Of a DNA stretch of 64,000 bases, positions 47,305 through 59,200 are shown in pieces. Numbering within the stretch: position 1 is the first letter of the stretch; every line of letters starts with the position of its first letter. The notes under the pieces are model-generated. The model was not told the origin of the DNA. It did not search any database and worked only from the letters and a program-made list of their open reading frames with translations. Source of the DNA: Atopsyche davidsoni (Eukaryota; Arthropoda; Insecta; Trichoptera; Hydrobiosidae); NCBI GenBank assembly GCA_022113835.1, contig JAILWY010000004.1, positions 4,839,501 to 4,903,500 of the forward strand. Reading direction: 5' to 3'. The position numbers and the translations under genes were made by a program.

Positions 47305-47801
47305 ATATTTTAACCAGTTTTTGATGTGAATGATAAAAATAATTAAAAAATTCGAGGAACGGAAAATGAAATAAGTACATTTTATGGCAACAATAATTAC
47401 TCTCACATGTATGATTATATATATTTAGAGAGAGAAGGGTCATACTACAAAAAGCAAGCTATTAACAACAAAGTCCTAAAGTAATGTTATAGATTCTAGG
47501 GACGTTCTGATAATTATATTGTTCCTGTTATTATATTGAAAACATTATAGCATTTCTTCAGAATTTGTGCATTGTCATATGAATTTGTGAGCTGTGCAAA
47601 TTTTTACAGTACTGTAAATATTTGTGCGATTAGCAACTTATTCATAGGTCACAATAAATAATTAAATGGCACCATGTTACAGACATAATTTTTGTAATTT
47701 TTAACTCGAGTTCGTCAGTCGTTACTCTAAAAAATTACATATCTCAGGAGTATTTGTGCATATTAATATCTCAAAACAGTTCTAATGATTAATAAGAATA
47801 A
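47305..47801 (-). other. Probable 3' UTR region of the fucosyltransferase gene
   Basis: AT-rich sequence downstream of the fucosyltransferase stop (minus strand). No canonical AATAAA was identified with confidence. Confidence 0.4.
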
Positions 47802-50800
47802 TTATAAACCATCTTCGTTAATAACTATATGTTTCATGCAGTTCTTTTCAACACTTAACATAGACGACAGATCTTCGTAAACCTTTGGAGCTTCATCGTT
47901 ATAATTAAGGGCCTCACACAACCTACAGTAGTGAAAACTGCGAGATGCAAAGTAAGCGTGTTCATTGAGTACCTCAAAGTCTCTTCTCCACTGGTGAAGT
48001 TTGAAGAATCCTTCATCCCAGGTTTCGTTAAGCATCAGCACATGCCTGGCGAGATCCTGTGGCCGAGCATAATCCCTGACGTGGAGAAAGGAGTTCGGAG
48101 GCAATGTTATATTACATATGTGGGGAGTGGATCCCATTACGATAGGGACGGATCCTTTATTGTAGCTGCTCCAAAAGAGTTTTTCAGTTGAGTATTCATT
48201 GCAATCTGAGTTTTCAAAAGCCAGGTAGAAAAGATATCTATTAAGTTTGGGACAATCGTTAGAGAAATGTCCTGGACATCTGAAATTTGAAATAAAAATA
48301 AAGTTTGAGTAACAATTTAGTTTAAAACCATTAAAAGTTTTCCTATGTGAGTACCAATAGAAGATCTTTTCTGGGTGCTCTGCTGTGTTGTGATTTGTGT
48401 TTTTTAATATTTCGGTCCCTTTACCAAGACCAAAACATTGGAAGACACTAATCACAACTCCCATCTATTGCTTTTATGGATTTCTATTGACCTTTTCTAA
48501 ATAAAATATTGTTTTTATTTGTATGCATACAAAGATTTTTACTAAATAATTCAGTTTAGTTTAAAGTCCATATGTCCTATGTTCATCACGCATTTTTGGG
48601 CATCTTCGGTGGGTTATACATAAATTGGCAGATTCTTAATCTAATTATTAGGAAGTTTGTATGTTGCTTTATCACATTTTAATATGAAAATGACTTTCTA
48701 TGGTTTGAACTACCTTACTACTTTGTAAGCCAACTTACTAATATGATTAAACACTTACGCTTTCTTCAACTTAGTACCACATCCTCCGTAGATGTCCACC
48801 TCTATGTACTTCTGCAGCTCCTTTATATATTGCATCCTATGATTACAGTTTGATGTCATGATAGCCACTAGCACATCTCTCTGCTTTTGCTGAGCATTGG
48901 GTACCAAAGCCATGATATTTGAAGGCACATGCGGCAATGTTTCTCCTACAAATGCTGGGATGCTGGTATCCAACGATGATGTTCTTCCATATGGAACAGG
49001 AACATCAGACTCCATTCTGAAATAAAATCTCTTTTAATGTTGCCTCCAATAGCAGAAGATGCTCGTGAAGCACACTCTAAAACAAGTAAGCAACCGGTTT
49101 AATTTCCATCCATCGGATCCATTTCATTTTCTGCATTTATTTGCTTAATCTATAGAAAAATTATATTCTTTTCAAACCACTGTGCCAAGAGATATTCAAT
49201 TATAGCAAAGATGGCCCAGGATCTGTAAAATTATATATTAGTTAATATGACAACTATTGATTGTGTGATTATTCAATAGATTCGCATTACACTCACATAT
49301 ACGTTTATTGTATTTATGATATGTTTTAGACACACAAAATACACATGACATGAAAAAACCAAAAAAAAATTAACGAGGCTTAAGTAAAATAAACCGATAC
49401 CCCGTGGCCATCACAGATTGGTTACTTAAAATTTTGCTTTAGTAGAGATACAGTTGTCTATTTATTAAGATATATTTAATTCATTTCAGAACAATTAAAT
49501 AAATAAGTACCATATTTTCATATTGTTCTGAAAAAGCTAATATAAATTGCTTAGCAAGTAAATGTGACTTTTTATAAACAGCCTTATTGTATTCTCTTCT
49601 AAAAAGAAAGGTTCAACTATCATCTACCCTCATATATAAATTTTAGAAATGTGTTACGTTAATAATAGGCATTGTTAGGTTTTTTATTCTCACCTGTATG
49701 TCATGGACCAATTGAATATTCCTTGATAGTTAGTCCAACTATTATTGTTCTTTTCCCAGAATGTATTGTGTGGACTTTCATCTGTGAGAAATACCCATCT
49801 CTGGTTCTTGGGTCTCGGCTTCTTGAAATCTGGTAATTGATCAACAGATTTGATCCATAGCATAAGAAAGACTACGGCATCAGCATCTTCCAAGGCGTTA
49901 TCCTCATATGTAATGTTACAGTTCTTAACTGAACAACTTTCAAAAGGGTCGTGACTGTAAACATATTTATATAATATACCATAGCTAGAATTATTATTCA
50001 GTGCAGCAGTAATTTTTATTTACTCATGAAACGACGAGAGAATCCACAAATTGTTTTTATTTCCAAACATAATTGGAAATAAAGAGATAATGTGGATAAG
50101 AAATAGAAATAGGGCCAGGAAAAGTCAGAAGTCTCTTATTTTTGTCAAATCGTTTTTTGGTCATAGTCCGATTGGATGAAAGATTTTATGATTTCATTAT
50201 TGTTAGCTTTTTATTCGAGTCCAAGTTATAGTTTATTATAGTTTTTATGTAATAGGCTAAATAAGTTTTTATAGAGGATTTTTGGATAATGGATTTTGAG
50301 TCATTCATAGATTGTTGTAGATTGTAAAAAATTAATTATAACCCAAAACCAAAAGTACTCTTTGATATGAAGAGAGTTGAAGAATCAACTGGCAAGGTAC
50401 ATTATGTATTTGCTCCAATGTATGAATATTTGTTTAAATACACATTTTTTTATTTATTAATAAAATAAATCATGAATTCAGATATTTTTTTCGAAGATAT
50501 GTAGGCCTTCACAAATGATGTTACTGTTCCACTTTAATAATAAAAAAAATACAAAAGGCAAACATATTTTGTAAATCAAGTAAAAAGATGATTAAGTATT
50601 ATAAAAATTTAAGCAAAATTAATTTTAATAACAAAAGAAAATAATATAACAAATTACATATTAGGAAATGTTGAGTATTACGTAATGTTCTTTAAAACTA
50701 CCTTTCATTTGTGAAGAATCGAATATGGCGTCTCTCCAGGAAGTGCCCATATTTCCAGATGAGAATTTTGAATGTCTTGTTCAATCTTGGAGAAGGAGAC

Positions 50801-53241
50801 GTTTTGAGAAACAAATATTTTCCTAGTTCACTTAGGCTGACATTCTGGAATCAAAAGGATTTCATTAAAAAATTACTATCATATTGATAATAAAAAGCGG
50901 GTTGTTTAGTTCTTCTGTTTGTTTGATTTACGTAGTCCATATTGTATGTGCAAATATTTGGTTCATATTAGTTGAATATGCCAATAATAACCAAGTCACA
51001 TTTTGCATTTATTAATGCAAGTGGTTTTTAGTAAAAAATCAAACCTTTCTTTCTAAAACACTCAAATATCAATTATGATTCTTGGCTCAAAAAATAATGC
51101 GCAGCTTCGTTATTTAAGTTCACCAAATTTTAACACTGTATATATTTTTTACATTTTAGCATGGTACTGTACTTGTTAGAAGCAACACTTTTGCTACTAA
51201 TTATAACGTATTTCAGGTGTATCGTATGACCTTTCAGTTCCAGCTGATAAAACAAACTTACTGATATATTCAATAAATATTTAAACACCTTGCCCCTATT
51301 CAAATTGTTGTGAGTTTAATCCTCACCATATGGCGGTTTCTCAATTTAATACAAACTCATTACTATTACTAGGTTACTTATGTAGTCGATCACTTTTCTT
51401 AGTGGCCCCATTCTTAAAAACCATCCAACTCACTCTTATAAATGTAGATAAGTTCATAGAAAATGCCATGCTTTGTAAAAAGAAATAACAAGACCCTGAG
51501 CAAGTACAAAGAGGGGGTGTTAAGTACCGAAAACTTATTAAAAACAAATATATAAGTAAATCCAAGCAACTAAAATTTTATTTAAAATAAAATATATGTT
51601 TGTGTCGAATTTTATAAAAAGTAATCATTTTTAATATATTACTATAGCTCGCAATTGGACTATTACGATAAAAAGTAACCATTTTTTCCTATGGAATATC
51701 ATATTTACTATCTGAATCCTTTTCAACATTTCAGCTTTTCCTTAATGTTTCCTTTTCCTGTTGATCTTTGGTCTGGAGATAGACAGTTTTGCAACTTTTT
51801 TTCGGCGAAAAATACTTTCATTCTAGTAAATTTCATTAAAATATATATTAAATTTATGCATGAGTGCCCCTGAGTTGAAAATATTCAAAACCATTTTGTA
51901 AGTAGCTGTATCGTAAAGCGAACTACACATGTATCAACACAACCAACAACCAATTTAAAATATTTAAGTATTCAATGTTTTTACACAGAGAGTATTTGCT
52001 GGAATTTCATTTTCATATTTTAAATAAAATCCTTTAGTGATTTTTCTACGTGTTTAATTTTATTGGTGGCCAGTTTCACCAACCTTTCATTTTGGCATCA
52101 TTACGTTTAGATGTTGCCTCAGTTTCATGCCAATTTGAAAGGTTGGCGAAACCGGTCACCGATAGAATTATACATGTGAAAAAATCACAAAACTATTTTA
52201 TTTAAAATATTAAGGGGGCTCTTTCCATGATCGATGTTTTTTGAAATTTTTTAAAATTAAATGCATATAGTTAGATATATTCCTTCGTCTACTCAAGAGA
52301 TTATTTTATTATATAAAGAATATGTGTTTTCCCGTTCCAAGAACTTTAAGCATTTAGGAGTCCATTTTTTAATTGGAATTATAAGTTTACATATAAACCT
52401 ATCGCATAGGATGAGTTTGTAAATATAAAAAAAACAAAAATTTTAATAATACTTTGGTTTTGAAATGTCGTCATTTTATCAAATTTTTCAACATCTTCAA
52501 GACTTTATTTTCACCTTGAAAAAGACGTTGTCATATAATTTATATATTTTTTTAATATTCTGTAAAAAAACCGACTTTCAATATAAAAAAACTGAGTGAC
52601 TATTAAATAAATGAAATGACACGATTTTCAAAAAACATCGATTATAAATATTCAAACAAAATAGAGCGAAAGTCGGAAAGTTCCGATTAATGGTAAATCT
52701 AATATAATACCTCTTTTAACTTCATGAAATGTTCAACAACAGAGACGTGCCTCATATCTTCTCCTGTTATATTGACAACTAAGTTATCATATTCATTGAA
52801 ATTCCCACTTGAGTTTTTATTGGCCTCATTGCCTTGATCGCCATTCACACCTGCGGCCACGTCCCGGATTTGGTTCCCATCATTCGGTTCACCCCCAATC
52901 GCACTCGACGCCTGGCTAACTTCATCGCTTTGGGTCTGGTCATCGGTCAGACTGGTGACCTGGTCCATGGCCTGAAGAAGCGCAGCGTTTGACTCCGAAA
53001 CGCTCTGGGCCAGCTCCTCGTCCGTCGCGTGTGAATCGGCATTATTCGCGGTTTTGTCACCGGAAACACTCTCTATCTGTTTCGAGGCATCCAGGCGTGA
53101 CGATTTTTTTGGTGTATTGATTTTATTTACGGAAAGAAACATTGAACTCAACATCAGAACGACAGCAATCACAAGTAAAAGCTTAAAAATGTATTTAAAA
53201 TTGACTGGGCTGCTTTTGGGGATCGTACGGTTATACTTCAT
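47802..53241 (-). CDS. Alpha-1,3-fucosyltransferase-like enzyme (GT10), five exons with first exon 1a
   Basis: GT10 enzymes transfer fucose from GDP-fucose to N-glycans or other glycans in the Golgi lumen. Exons: 52711-53241 (1a), 50702-50844, 49694-49954, 48759-49016, 47802-48279. Phases agree and give 556 aa. Exon 1a encodes a type II anchor (short basic tail, then LLLVIAVVLMLSSMFL) and a long polar stem rich in Asp, Asn and Gln. The catalytic region shows FKILIWKYG, KNQRWVFLTDESPHNT, FNWSMTYRMESDVPVPYGR, YLFYLAFENSDCNEYSTEKLFW, GSVPIVMG and NSFLHVRDYARPQDLA, matching the GT10 donor-site signature. The C-terminal Cys pairs are present. The acceptor specificity (core or Lewis-type) cannot be told. 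An alternative first exon lies upstream (57823-58047). Confidence 0.88.
52015..52210. mobile_element. Foldback MITE (about 196 bp) with long inverted repeats
   Basis: Two imperfect arms run from ATATTTTAAATAAAAT (52015-52030) to its complement (52195-52210). They include matching blocks around GGTGGCCAGTTTCACCAACC and its partner GGTTGGCGAAACCGGTCACC. The arms cover most of the element, with only a short loop. A right-half copy occurs at 60179-60240. The superfamily is not clear. Confidence 0.65.
52230..52642. repeat. 17-bp perfect inverted repeat pair, 380 bp apart
   Basis: ATCGATGTTTTTTGAAA (52230-52246) and TTTCAAAAAACATCGAT (52626-52642) in the fucosyltransferase intron. They could be near the ends of a small DNA transposon, but no target duplication was identified. 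Confidence 0.4.
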
Positions 53242-55370
53242 CGTTTTGTCGCAATTTTGTCTTTCAATATACTGACAAAATATTGTATAATAAATATTGT
53301 AGTCGGCTTCGCTGCGACCGCTTTGGCGATTAAGTATTATCTCCGCACGAACGTGGTTTAAAACATTTAACTACAAAGGTAGTAAAGACCTGCAATTAAA
53401 ATTAATATATATTACAGGACTAAATACAATGTTGTTTTGCAAGTTCTTTCATAAGTCAGGAAAATCGAAAACGAGAAAGTAGGAATATTTATATTTATTT
53501 TTTAACCGCCCAAAAATATTATTATTCGTACTCACAAATTCAAAAAAAACTCTTCAACAATATTTAACCTCGTGAAAAACTCATAACCTATGAAACACAG
53601 ATTAAAAATTAATATTTTTAATAACATTCAAAACTTAAAAACACGAAATATTGTGATAACTTACAAAACAAACCATTTGTCTTATTCTGCCACATAACAA
53701 TTCACGATATTCGATTATTATTATTTTATAATGCTTAATTTTTTTTATTTAGATTTTGTGTTGTCTCAATGGTTGGATTTCTCCGAATATGTTACTTTGT
53801 TTTAATTTAAAATTGTTTTTAGGCGCATTTAAATCTATTAAGCATCAGTGTTCGAGACTGCTGCTAATCCAACTAAAAAATATCAAAGATAAATACAATC
53901 GCATCAATGGGCCGTACTTACAGCTCATACCGTCATAGCCGCATGTGTAGGATCAAATTTTTAACAAATAATAATTAAATTAAATTAATATTTAATATAT
54001 ATTTTAATATTGTAAACGCTCTCAAAAGCATTAGCCAAGCAGCCACTGTAAACGGTTTTATTTGTAAACGCAATTTTCTAGTCTATCAAACCTGGTAAAT
54101 CGAATATATCGAGCGATTAACTGATACCACAAAAATGACTTCAAAATATAGATAGTCTAAAGAAGCAGTCTATCAAGTTTCAAGCAATCAAAAGCAATTG
54201 CGGCTGTGTCGGATCTGTTACGTTTTCGATATATGCCTCGTTGCATAAAACAGGGGGTAAATTATCGAGGGTGTTTTCTTTTTTTTGAGCCTAGCTTCAA
54301 TTTAATTTAATCCATAAAATTAATTGCTTCTCGCGTTCAACGATAAAATATTTAAAATATTAAAAGGATGAAAAAATCACTACCTCAGAGTGAAAAGCCT
54401 TTAAAAATTGAGCTCGACTATCTAAAACATAAAAAAAAAAAAAACATAACGATGCTTGCATTTTTATCAGCATAAGATAAAAAAAGAGGACATCGCTTTT
54501 GTTTGTATTGCAGCAAGTTTTTATTTTAAATATATACTTATGCGTAAACATTTTACTACATATCTTCGCGTGCTAATTTGTATTTACCTGTTTTATCTTT
54601 CCCACAGATTAAATTCATATAAATTATTTAAAAAAATGCCTGCACTTCTTCGTGCGCCAGTTTATACCTCAACACAGAAAAGCACTTTAACTATATTATA
54701 TTTTATTGAAAATCCTTATGCGTATTGTGTATTCAATATTCGTGATCAGATATTTACGTATAAATATATCACAGCAAGGAAAGCCTGGCTTTTCTTACCT
54801 TCATTAAAAAATCTGACTTTACTTGCTGATTATATTATCATTTCCATTTGTGTTCATTATTAAACTACCTGTAATTATCCCACTATATTATATTAATTAT
54901 ATAGCTCGGCCTTGCTTTGAGTCAACACATGATGCAAAGGGTTTTTTAAGGGTTCCCAATTCGACTCGGCATAAGTCACCATATATACAGAATTGGTTAT
55001 TTCATAAGTTTTTTGTTGTTGAAATTTTATTGATAATAAATATATTAATAAAAGACATTGTCATATTTTTTACAATAAACATGGCATTGTAGAAACACAT
55101 TGTATTGTGGTTTGCTAACTCAAAAAAAAAAAATACTGACGTATTTTCCTGTTAGAAGCATGGCGCGTTGTCACATTTACAATACGGACCAGGTGTTTCG
55201 GATTTAGCGAGTCTACTAATCTTATCTACCTGGTGGCTTTGTTGTTATTATAGCTGTTTGATAAAATAATACGTGGTAGAGTCAGTCAACTAGTCAATTC
55301 CAGTCAAAAATGTTGGTTGAACCTTCAACTGCTTCATGGTCAATGTGTAATTTTTATTCATGTTTACAAG
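53242..55370. other. Region upstream of exon 1a (promoter of 1a or intron of the 1b form)
   Basis: 2.1 kb of AT-rich DNA. Overlapping short frames near 54456-55092 (+) are AT-rich and show no domain. I see no element ends or further exon. Confidence 0.5.
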
Positions 55371-55372
55371 TA

Positions 55373-56293
55373 TAGGGTGGTTTTTATAGAGGTATAGAAC
55401 TTTAAAATGGAATAAAACAAAGATAATTTTTTTAAATTGACATGAAATTAACTTTATTCGAATGATAATTTTTTGGCATTATAATTTAAATATGATTTCT
55501 GGCATATGACCGCCACGGCTGGCTCGGACGTAGTCTAGTCTGGAGGTCCAATTCTCGATGACTTTTTCCAACATTTGTGGCCGTATATCGGCAATAACGC
55601 GGCGAATGTTGTCCTCCAAGTGGTCAATCGTTTCGGGCTTATCGGCGTAGACTAGCGACTTCACATATCCTCACAGAAAATAGTCTAGCGGCGTTAAATC
55701 GCACGATCTTGGAGGCCAATTAACGGGTCCGAAACGTGAAACTATGCGGTTACCAAACGTTTCCTTCAATAAAGCAATTGTGGCACGAGCTGTGTGACAT
55801 GTTGTGCCGTCTTGTTGAAACCACAGCTCCTGCACATCATGGTTGTCCAATTGATGAACGAACAAGTCAGTAATCATGGCTCTATAGCGGTCACCATTGA
55901 CTGTAACGGCCTGACCAGCATCGTCTTTAAAGAAGTACGGACCAATGATTCCACCAGCCCATAAAGCACACCAAACAGTCAGTTTTTCTGGATGTAACGG
56001 TGTCTCAACATATACTTGAGGATTATCATCACTCCAAATACGGCAGTTTTGTTTATTGACGTATCCATTCAACCAAAAGTGAGCTTCATCGCTAAACAAA
56101 ATTCGCTTATGAAAATCGGGATCAACGGCAATCTTGTTTTGGACCCATTCACCAAATCAATTCAGGCGTCAGTCTATTTATGTTAAAATGCCAAACCAAA
56201 CTAAACATAAATCCCTTAACAGCTGACAAAATGGCCGCCAGTTAAAACAGTGTTGTTAACTTAAAGTTCTATACCTCTATAAAAAACACCCTG
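55373..56293 (-). mobile_element. Internally deleted mariner of the rosa (DD41D) type
   Basis: About 921 bp with inverted ends AGGGTGGTTTTTATAGAGG and AGGGTGTTTTTTATAGAGG, each followed inside by TATAGAACTTTAA, and flanked by TA. It carries the C-terminal two thirds of a transposase on the minus strand. Related elements are longer, so the part encoding the DNA-binding N-terminus has been lost. Confidence 0.85.
55479..56150 (-). pseudogene. rosa-type mariner transposase remnant
   Basis: It contains RILFSDEAHFWLNGYVNKQN, then WFQQDGTTCHTA and PPRSCDLTPLDYFL. The spacing between the Asp of QQDG and the Asp of PLDYF is 41 residues (DD41D), the rosa signature. It is then interrupted by TGA where this family has Trp, after which GYVKSLVYADKP runs to the natural end at 55479. 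The N-terminus is deleted, so it is non-functional. Confidence 0.85.
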
Positions 56294-57429
56294 TATAACA
56301 ATTTTTTTTTCAGTCGCATACATTGAATATTCAAGTAACAAGTATATTTCTTATTTGCCGTCGAGCATAATTTCTTATCAGTACAATGACATCACGTAAG
56401 AATTTTCTCCCTTCACACTTCAGAAACGTAATAAATCATATCGTTTATAAATTTTCAAAAATGTTTTTCTCCGTTTATTATAGAAAGAAAAAAATAGTTT
56501 CACATGCTAGGTTTTTTTTTTAGTTTAGACCCATAAAAATGGTTACTGCAGATAATATTTTTTATGTGTAAAAAAAGTTGCTCTCGTCTCAGTGAAATAA
56601 TTTATTACAATTATAATATTATGTAAAATCAGTATTATTACTTATTGCAATATATTTATCAAGTTTTATATTAAATAGTTTATAAGCGAATAATACAATA
56701 AATCATCAATTTCATTGTTTATTGAAATTTGTAGGATTCGGATAAGCAATTGATTATCAAAACACTTTGCCGTTTAAATTCGCTTTTAAAAAATCCCTTT
56801 ACAAATAAATAGTCCTTACATTCGGTGTTCAATCATTGACAATATTTTTGTTTAAAATATCCAACAGTAAGTGAATATATTTAAAGATCTTTTGCAACTT
56901 TTTCACGAATTTCCCACTACTTAAGAGTCCAATATCGTGTTTCTTATAAATTGACGAACGAAAATAATGATTGTTAATTAAATAGGTTATTTCTTTGATT
57001 ATATGATTTTAACGATAAAAAATAGATGTCCACGTTTAAATATTTTTTGTTTTGTAGTTTAGTTGTTCAGAAAATGAGCAAAAACGTTATATTTAACAGA
57101 AATTACAAACTTCAAGTCATATAACAAACATATGGTACAGATAGAAGAGCAGTTAGGTATTCGTAGTATTATATTATATTTTATTCCCAATGAGTTTATC
57201 ATGCTGGCATGCTCTTGTATGCATCGTTTAGTCAATATTTGATTTAATGCATTGCATGCCTATAACTATGTGTCTTCATTATCCAGCATTTATGAGATTG
57301 TTCAGACAAACCGTACGTGTTAGAAAACTGCAAAATCTTCACTATATATTTTTTCATGAATTACGATCATTAGATTTGTTTAATTGGAAATTAGTGACAT
57401 TTCCAAAAGATTTCCATAATAAAAGATAA

Positions 57430-57610
57430 ATAGATTAAATCTTCAATTCTTCTTCTTGTGCCACTCTTCATAGGAAGTTGGTGACCGTTTTATCGAACAT
57501 ATTTCTATCCTGGGCCAGTCTCACTGATCCGGCCGTACTTCAACTGTCGCAAATTCCGCATCCACGTAAACTTCCTCCTTCCAATGCCCCTTTTTCTTTA
57601 GATTTTTCCT
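57430..57610 (-). pseudogene. Degenerate C-terminal fragment of a non-LTR retrotransposon reverse transcriptase
   Basis: On the minus strand, GRRKFTWMRNLRQ and, in another frame, VRLAQDRNMFDKTVTNFL followed by a stop and RVAQEEE. These resemble the conserved C-terminal tail of insect LINE polyproteins (RRxxxWxRNLR; DRxxxxxLVANL). At least one frameshift and one stop are present. It is recognised by pattern only. Confidence 0.4.
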
Positions 57611-57822
57611 TGCACAATCAACGGGAGAATTCTATATTTTACCGTTGCGAAAAATTTGGCCAAAATAGGAAACCTTCGCATTTTGTGCAAGACTCTCTCA
57701 TTTGTGACGCGCTCAACCCATCTTCAATTACCAGTGTGTTAAATGATATTTTTATCAATCACACAATATTTTTTTATAATTTAAGCCCAAAAAAAAATTA
57801 GTAGAGAGCACTGAAATCTTAC

Positions 57823-58047
57823 CTGAAATTTTCGATAGAATTGATTCACTTTTGACCAGTGAAGAAAGTCATTACTATAAACACTTTCTGGAAAATTATC
57901 ACCGCTGTCTCTATTGATCGTTGGTTCATTGAAGTCTCGCATTGGTTTTATTAACATGGAATTTCTAAGCTCTAAATTCCATATAATAAACACAATCACC
58001 ATTGACACAATACACGCACAAAATCCCACAATCCTAAACTGTTTCAT
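57823..58047 (-). CDS. Candidate alternative first exon (1b) of the fucosyltransferase
   Basis: 75 codons from ATG 58047 to a GTAAGA donor in phase 0, the same phase as exon 1a, so either exon joins exon 2 (50844) in frame. It encodes a type II anchor (MKQFR, then IVGFCACIVSMVIVFIIWNL) and a short stem. The 1b form would be 454 aa with a much shorter stem than the 1a form. It could instead belong to a separate or decayed gene; transcript evidence is needed. Confidence 0.6.
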
Positions 58048-58555
58048 TTTATATCCTTCAACTTTCCGCCGATGCGCTAATGCAGATACTTTTAATTATG
58101 CACGCCCGCTGTGCCTGTGAGCATTATATAAATAAGGTGTTAAATAAACAGTATTCACATCTATGTACTCAAGCTTCACGTAAAAATAGCACATTTAGTA
58201 TTGTATAAAACAATGAGAATAATGATGACATGCGTAAGGCAAGGTCCATTTTCTGACCGATATTTTGTTATTAGATTAAAATGACAAAATTTTAAGCTAA
58301 CGCAATAAATGCCAGAGAAACTCGAGTCAGCAAAATATAGTGAAATTAAAATAAAAATTAGAAAATGCGAACACATGCGTATCGGCTAATTAAAATGTAA
58401 TCAATCAAAAGCAAGATGTGTTAAAAGATATTATTTATAACAATATGATCAACTATTGATAAGATAATTATTATCATTTTCCAAGAACCCAGAGTTGGTT
58501 ACTATTTCATTGAACATTTATCTGTTCGTGGTTTTCTTAGGTACATATAATATAA

Positions 58556-58557
<2 letters not shown>

Positions 58558-58595
<38 letters not shown>
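58558..58595. repeat. (TA)n microsatellite
   Basis: About nineteen uninterrupted TA units abutting a mariner end; mariner inserts at TA. Confidence 0.9.
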
Positions 58596-58596
<1 letters not shown>

Positions 58597-59200
58597 GAGG
58601 GCGGTCCGATAAGTACTTAGCCTACAAAAAATAAACGAAATTTTTGGAAAAGTCGCGATTTATTTCTCAAAATAGTCTCCTTTCAGCTCGATACACTTGA
58701 CCCAGCGATGCTCCAACTACTTTAACCCATCTGAAAAATACGCTTTCTCGAGGTCTGCAAAGTAGACCTCCGTGGCGGCGATGACCTCCTCATTCGACTT
58801 GAATTTCTGCCCGGCGAGTGACTTTTTCAAGTTTGGAAACCAAAAAAAATCGCACGGGGCCAAATCTGGAGAATACGGTGGATGGGGGAGCAGTTCGTAG
58901 TGCAATTCGACGAATTTGGCCGTGGCGATGGCGGAGGTGTGAGCCGGTGCGTTGTCATGGTGGAAGAGCACTTTTTTCTTCGCCAAATGGGGCCGTTTTT
59001 CCCAATAATTCGGCATAGTAGAGCCCTGTGACAGGGTCACAGCCCATCTCCAGGTAGTCAATGTAGATCACACCTTGTGAATCCCAGAAAACGGTGGGCA
59101 TCACCTTTCCGGCCGATAGGACAGACAGTCTTCGCCTTCTTCGGAGCACGTTCGCTGAGAATTCTATCAGAGCTTTTTTTTGAAGCCCCCCACAATGCAA
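58596..59200 (-). mobile_element. 5'-truncated mariner (DD34D) copy
   Basis: The 3' terminal repeat CGAGGGCGGTCCGATAAGT begins right after a TA in the microsatellite. The minus strand encodes the C-terminal half of a mariner transposase (SAGKVMPTVFWDSQGVIYID; VLFHHDNAPAHTS; PPYSPDLAPCDFFWFPNLKK) with 34 residues between the last two catalytic Asp. It has frameshifts after YYAELL and before SAGKVM, and a stop replacing a residue after YFSDGLK. No second inverted repeat was found. It is a dead copy. Confidence 0.88.

Larger units (their letters stand above)
50845..52710 (-). other. Fucosyltransferase intron 1 (from exon 1a), with inverted-repeat elements
   Basis: 1.9-kb intron with no coding frame. 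It holds a foldback element at 52015-52210 and a separate 17-bp inverted repeat pair at 52230-52246 and 52626-52642. Confidence 0.6.

Noticed and set aside
53242..53290. Possible splice acceptor (TTTTGTCAG) just upstream of fucosyltransferase exon 1a, which would make 1a an internal exon
   Set aside because: The frame is open there, but 1a already encodes a complete tail and membrane anchor, and joining it to 1b would give two anchors. Kept only as a remote alternative.
54456..55092. Two overlapping plus-strand frames (135 and 89 codons)
   Set aside because: AT-rich translation (Phe, Ile, Tyr, Lys) with no family resemblance, splice logic or element ends.
57478..57801. 107-codon plus-strand frame
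   Set aside because: The opposite strand contains peptide blocks of a decayed LINE tail, which explains part of it; no plus-strand domain is seen.
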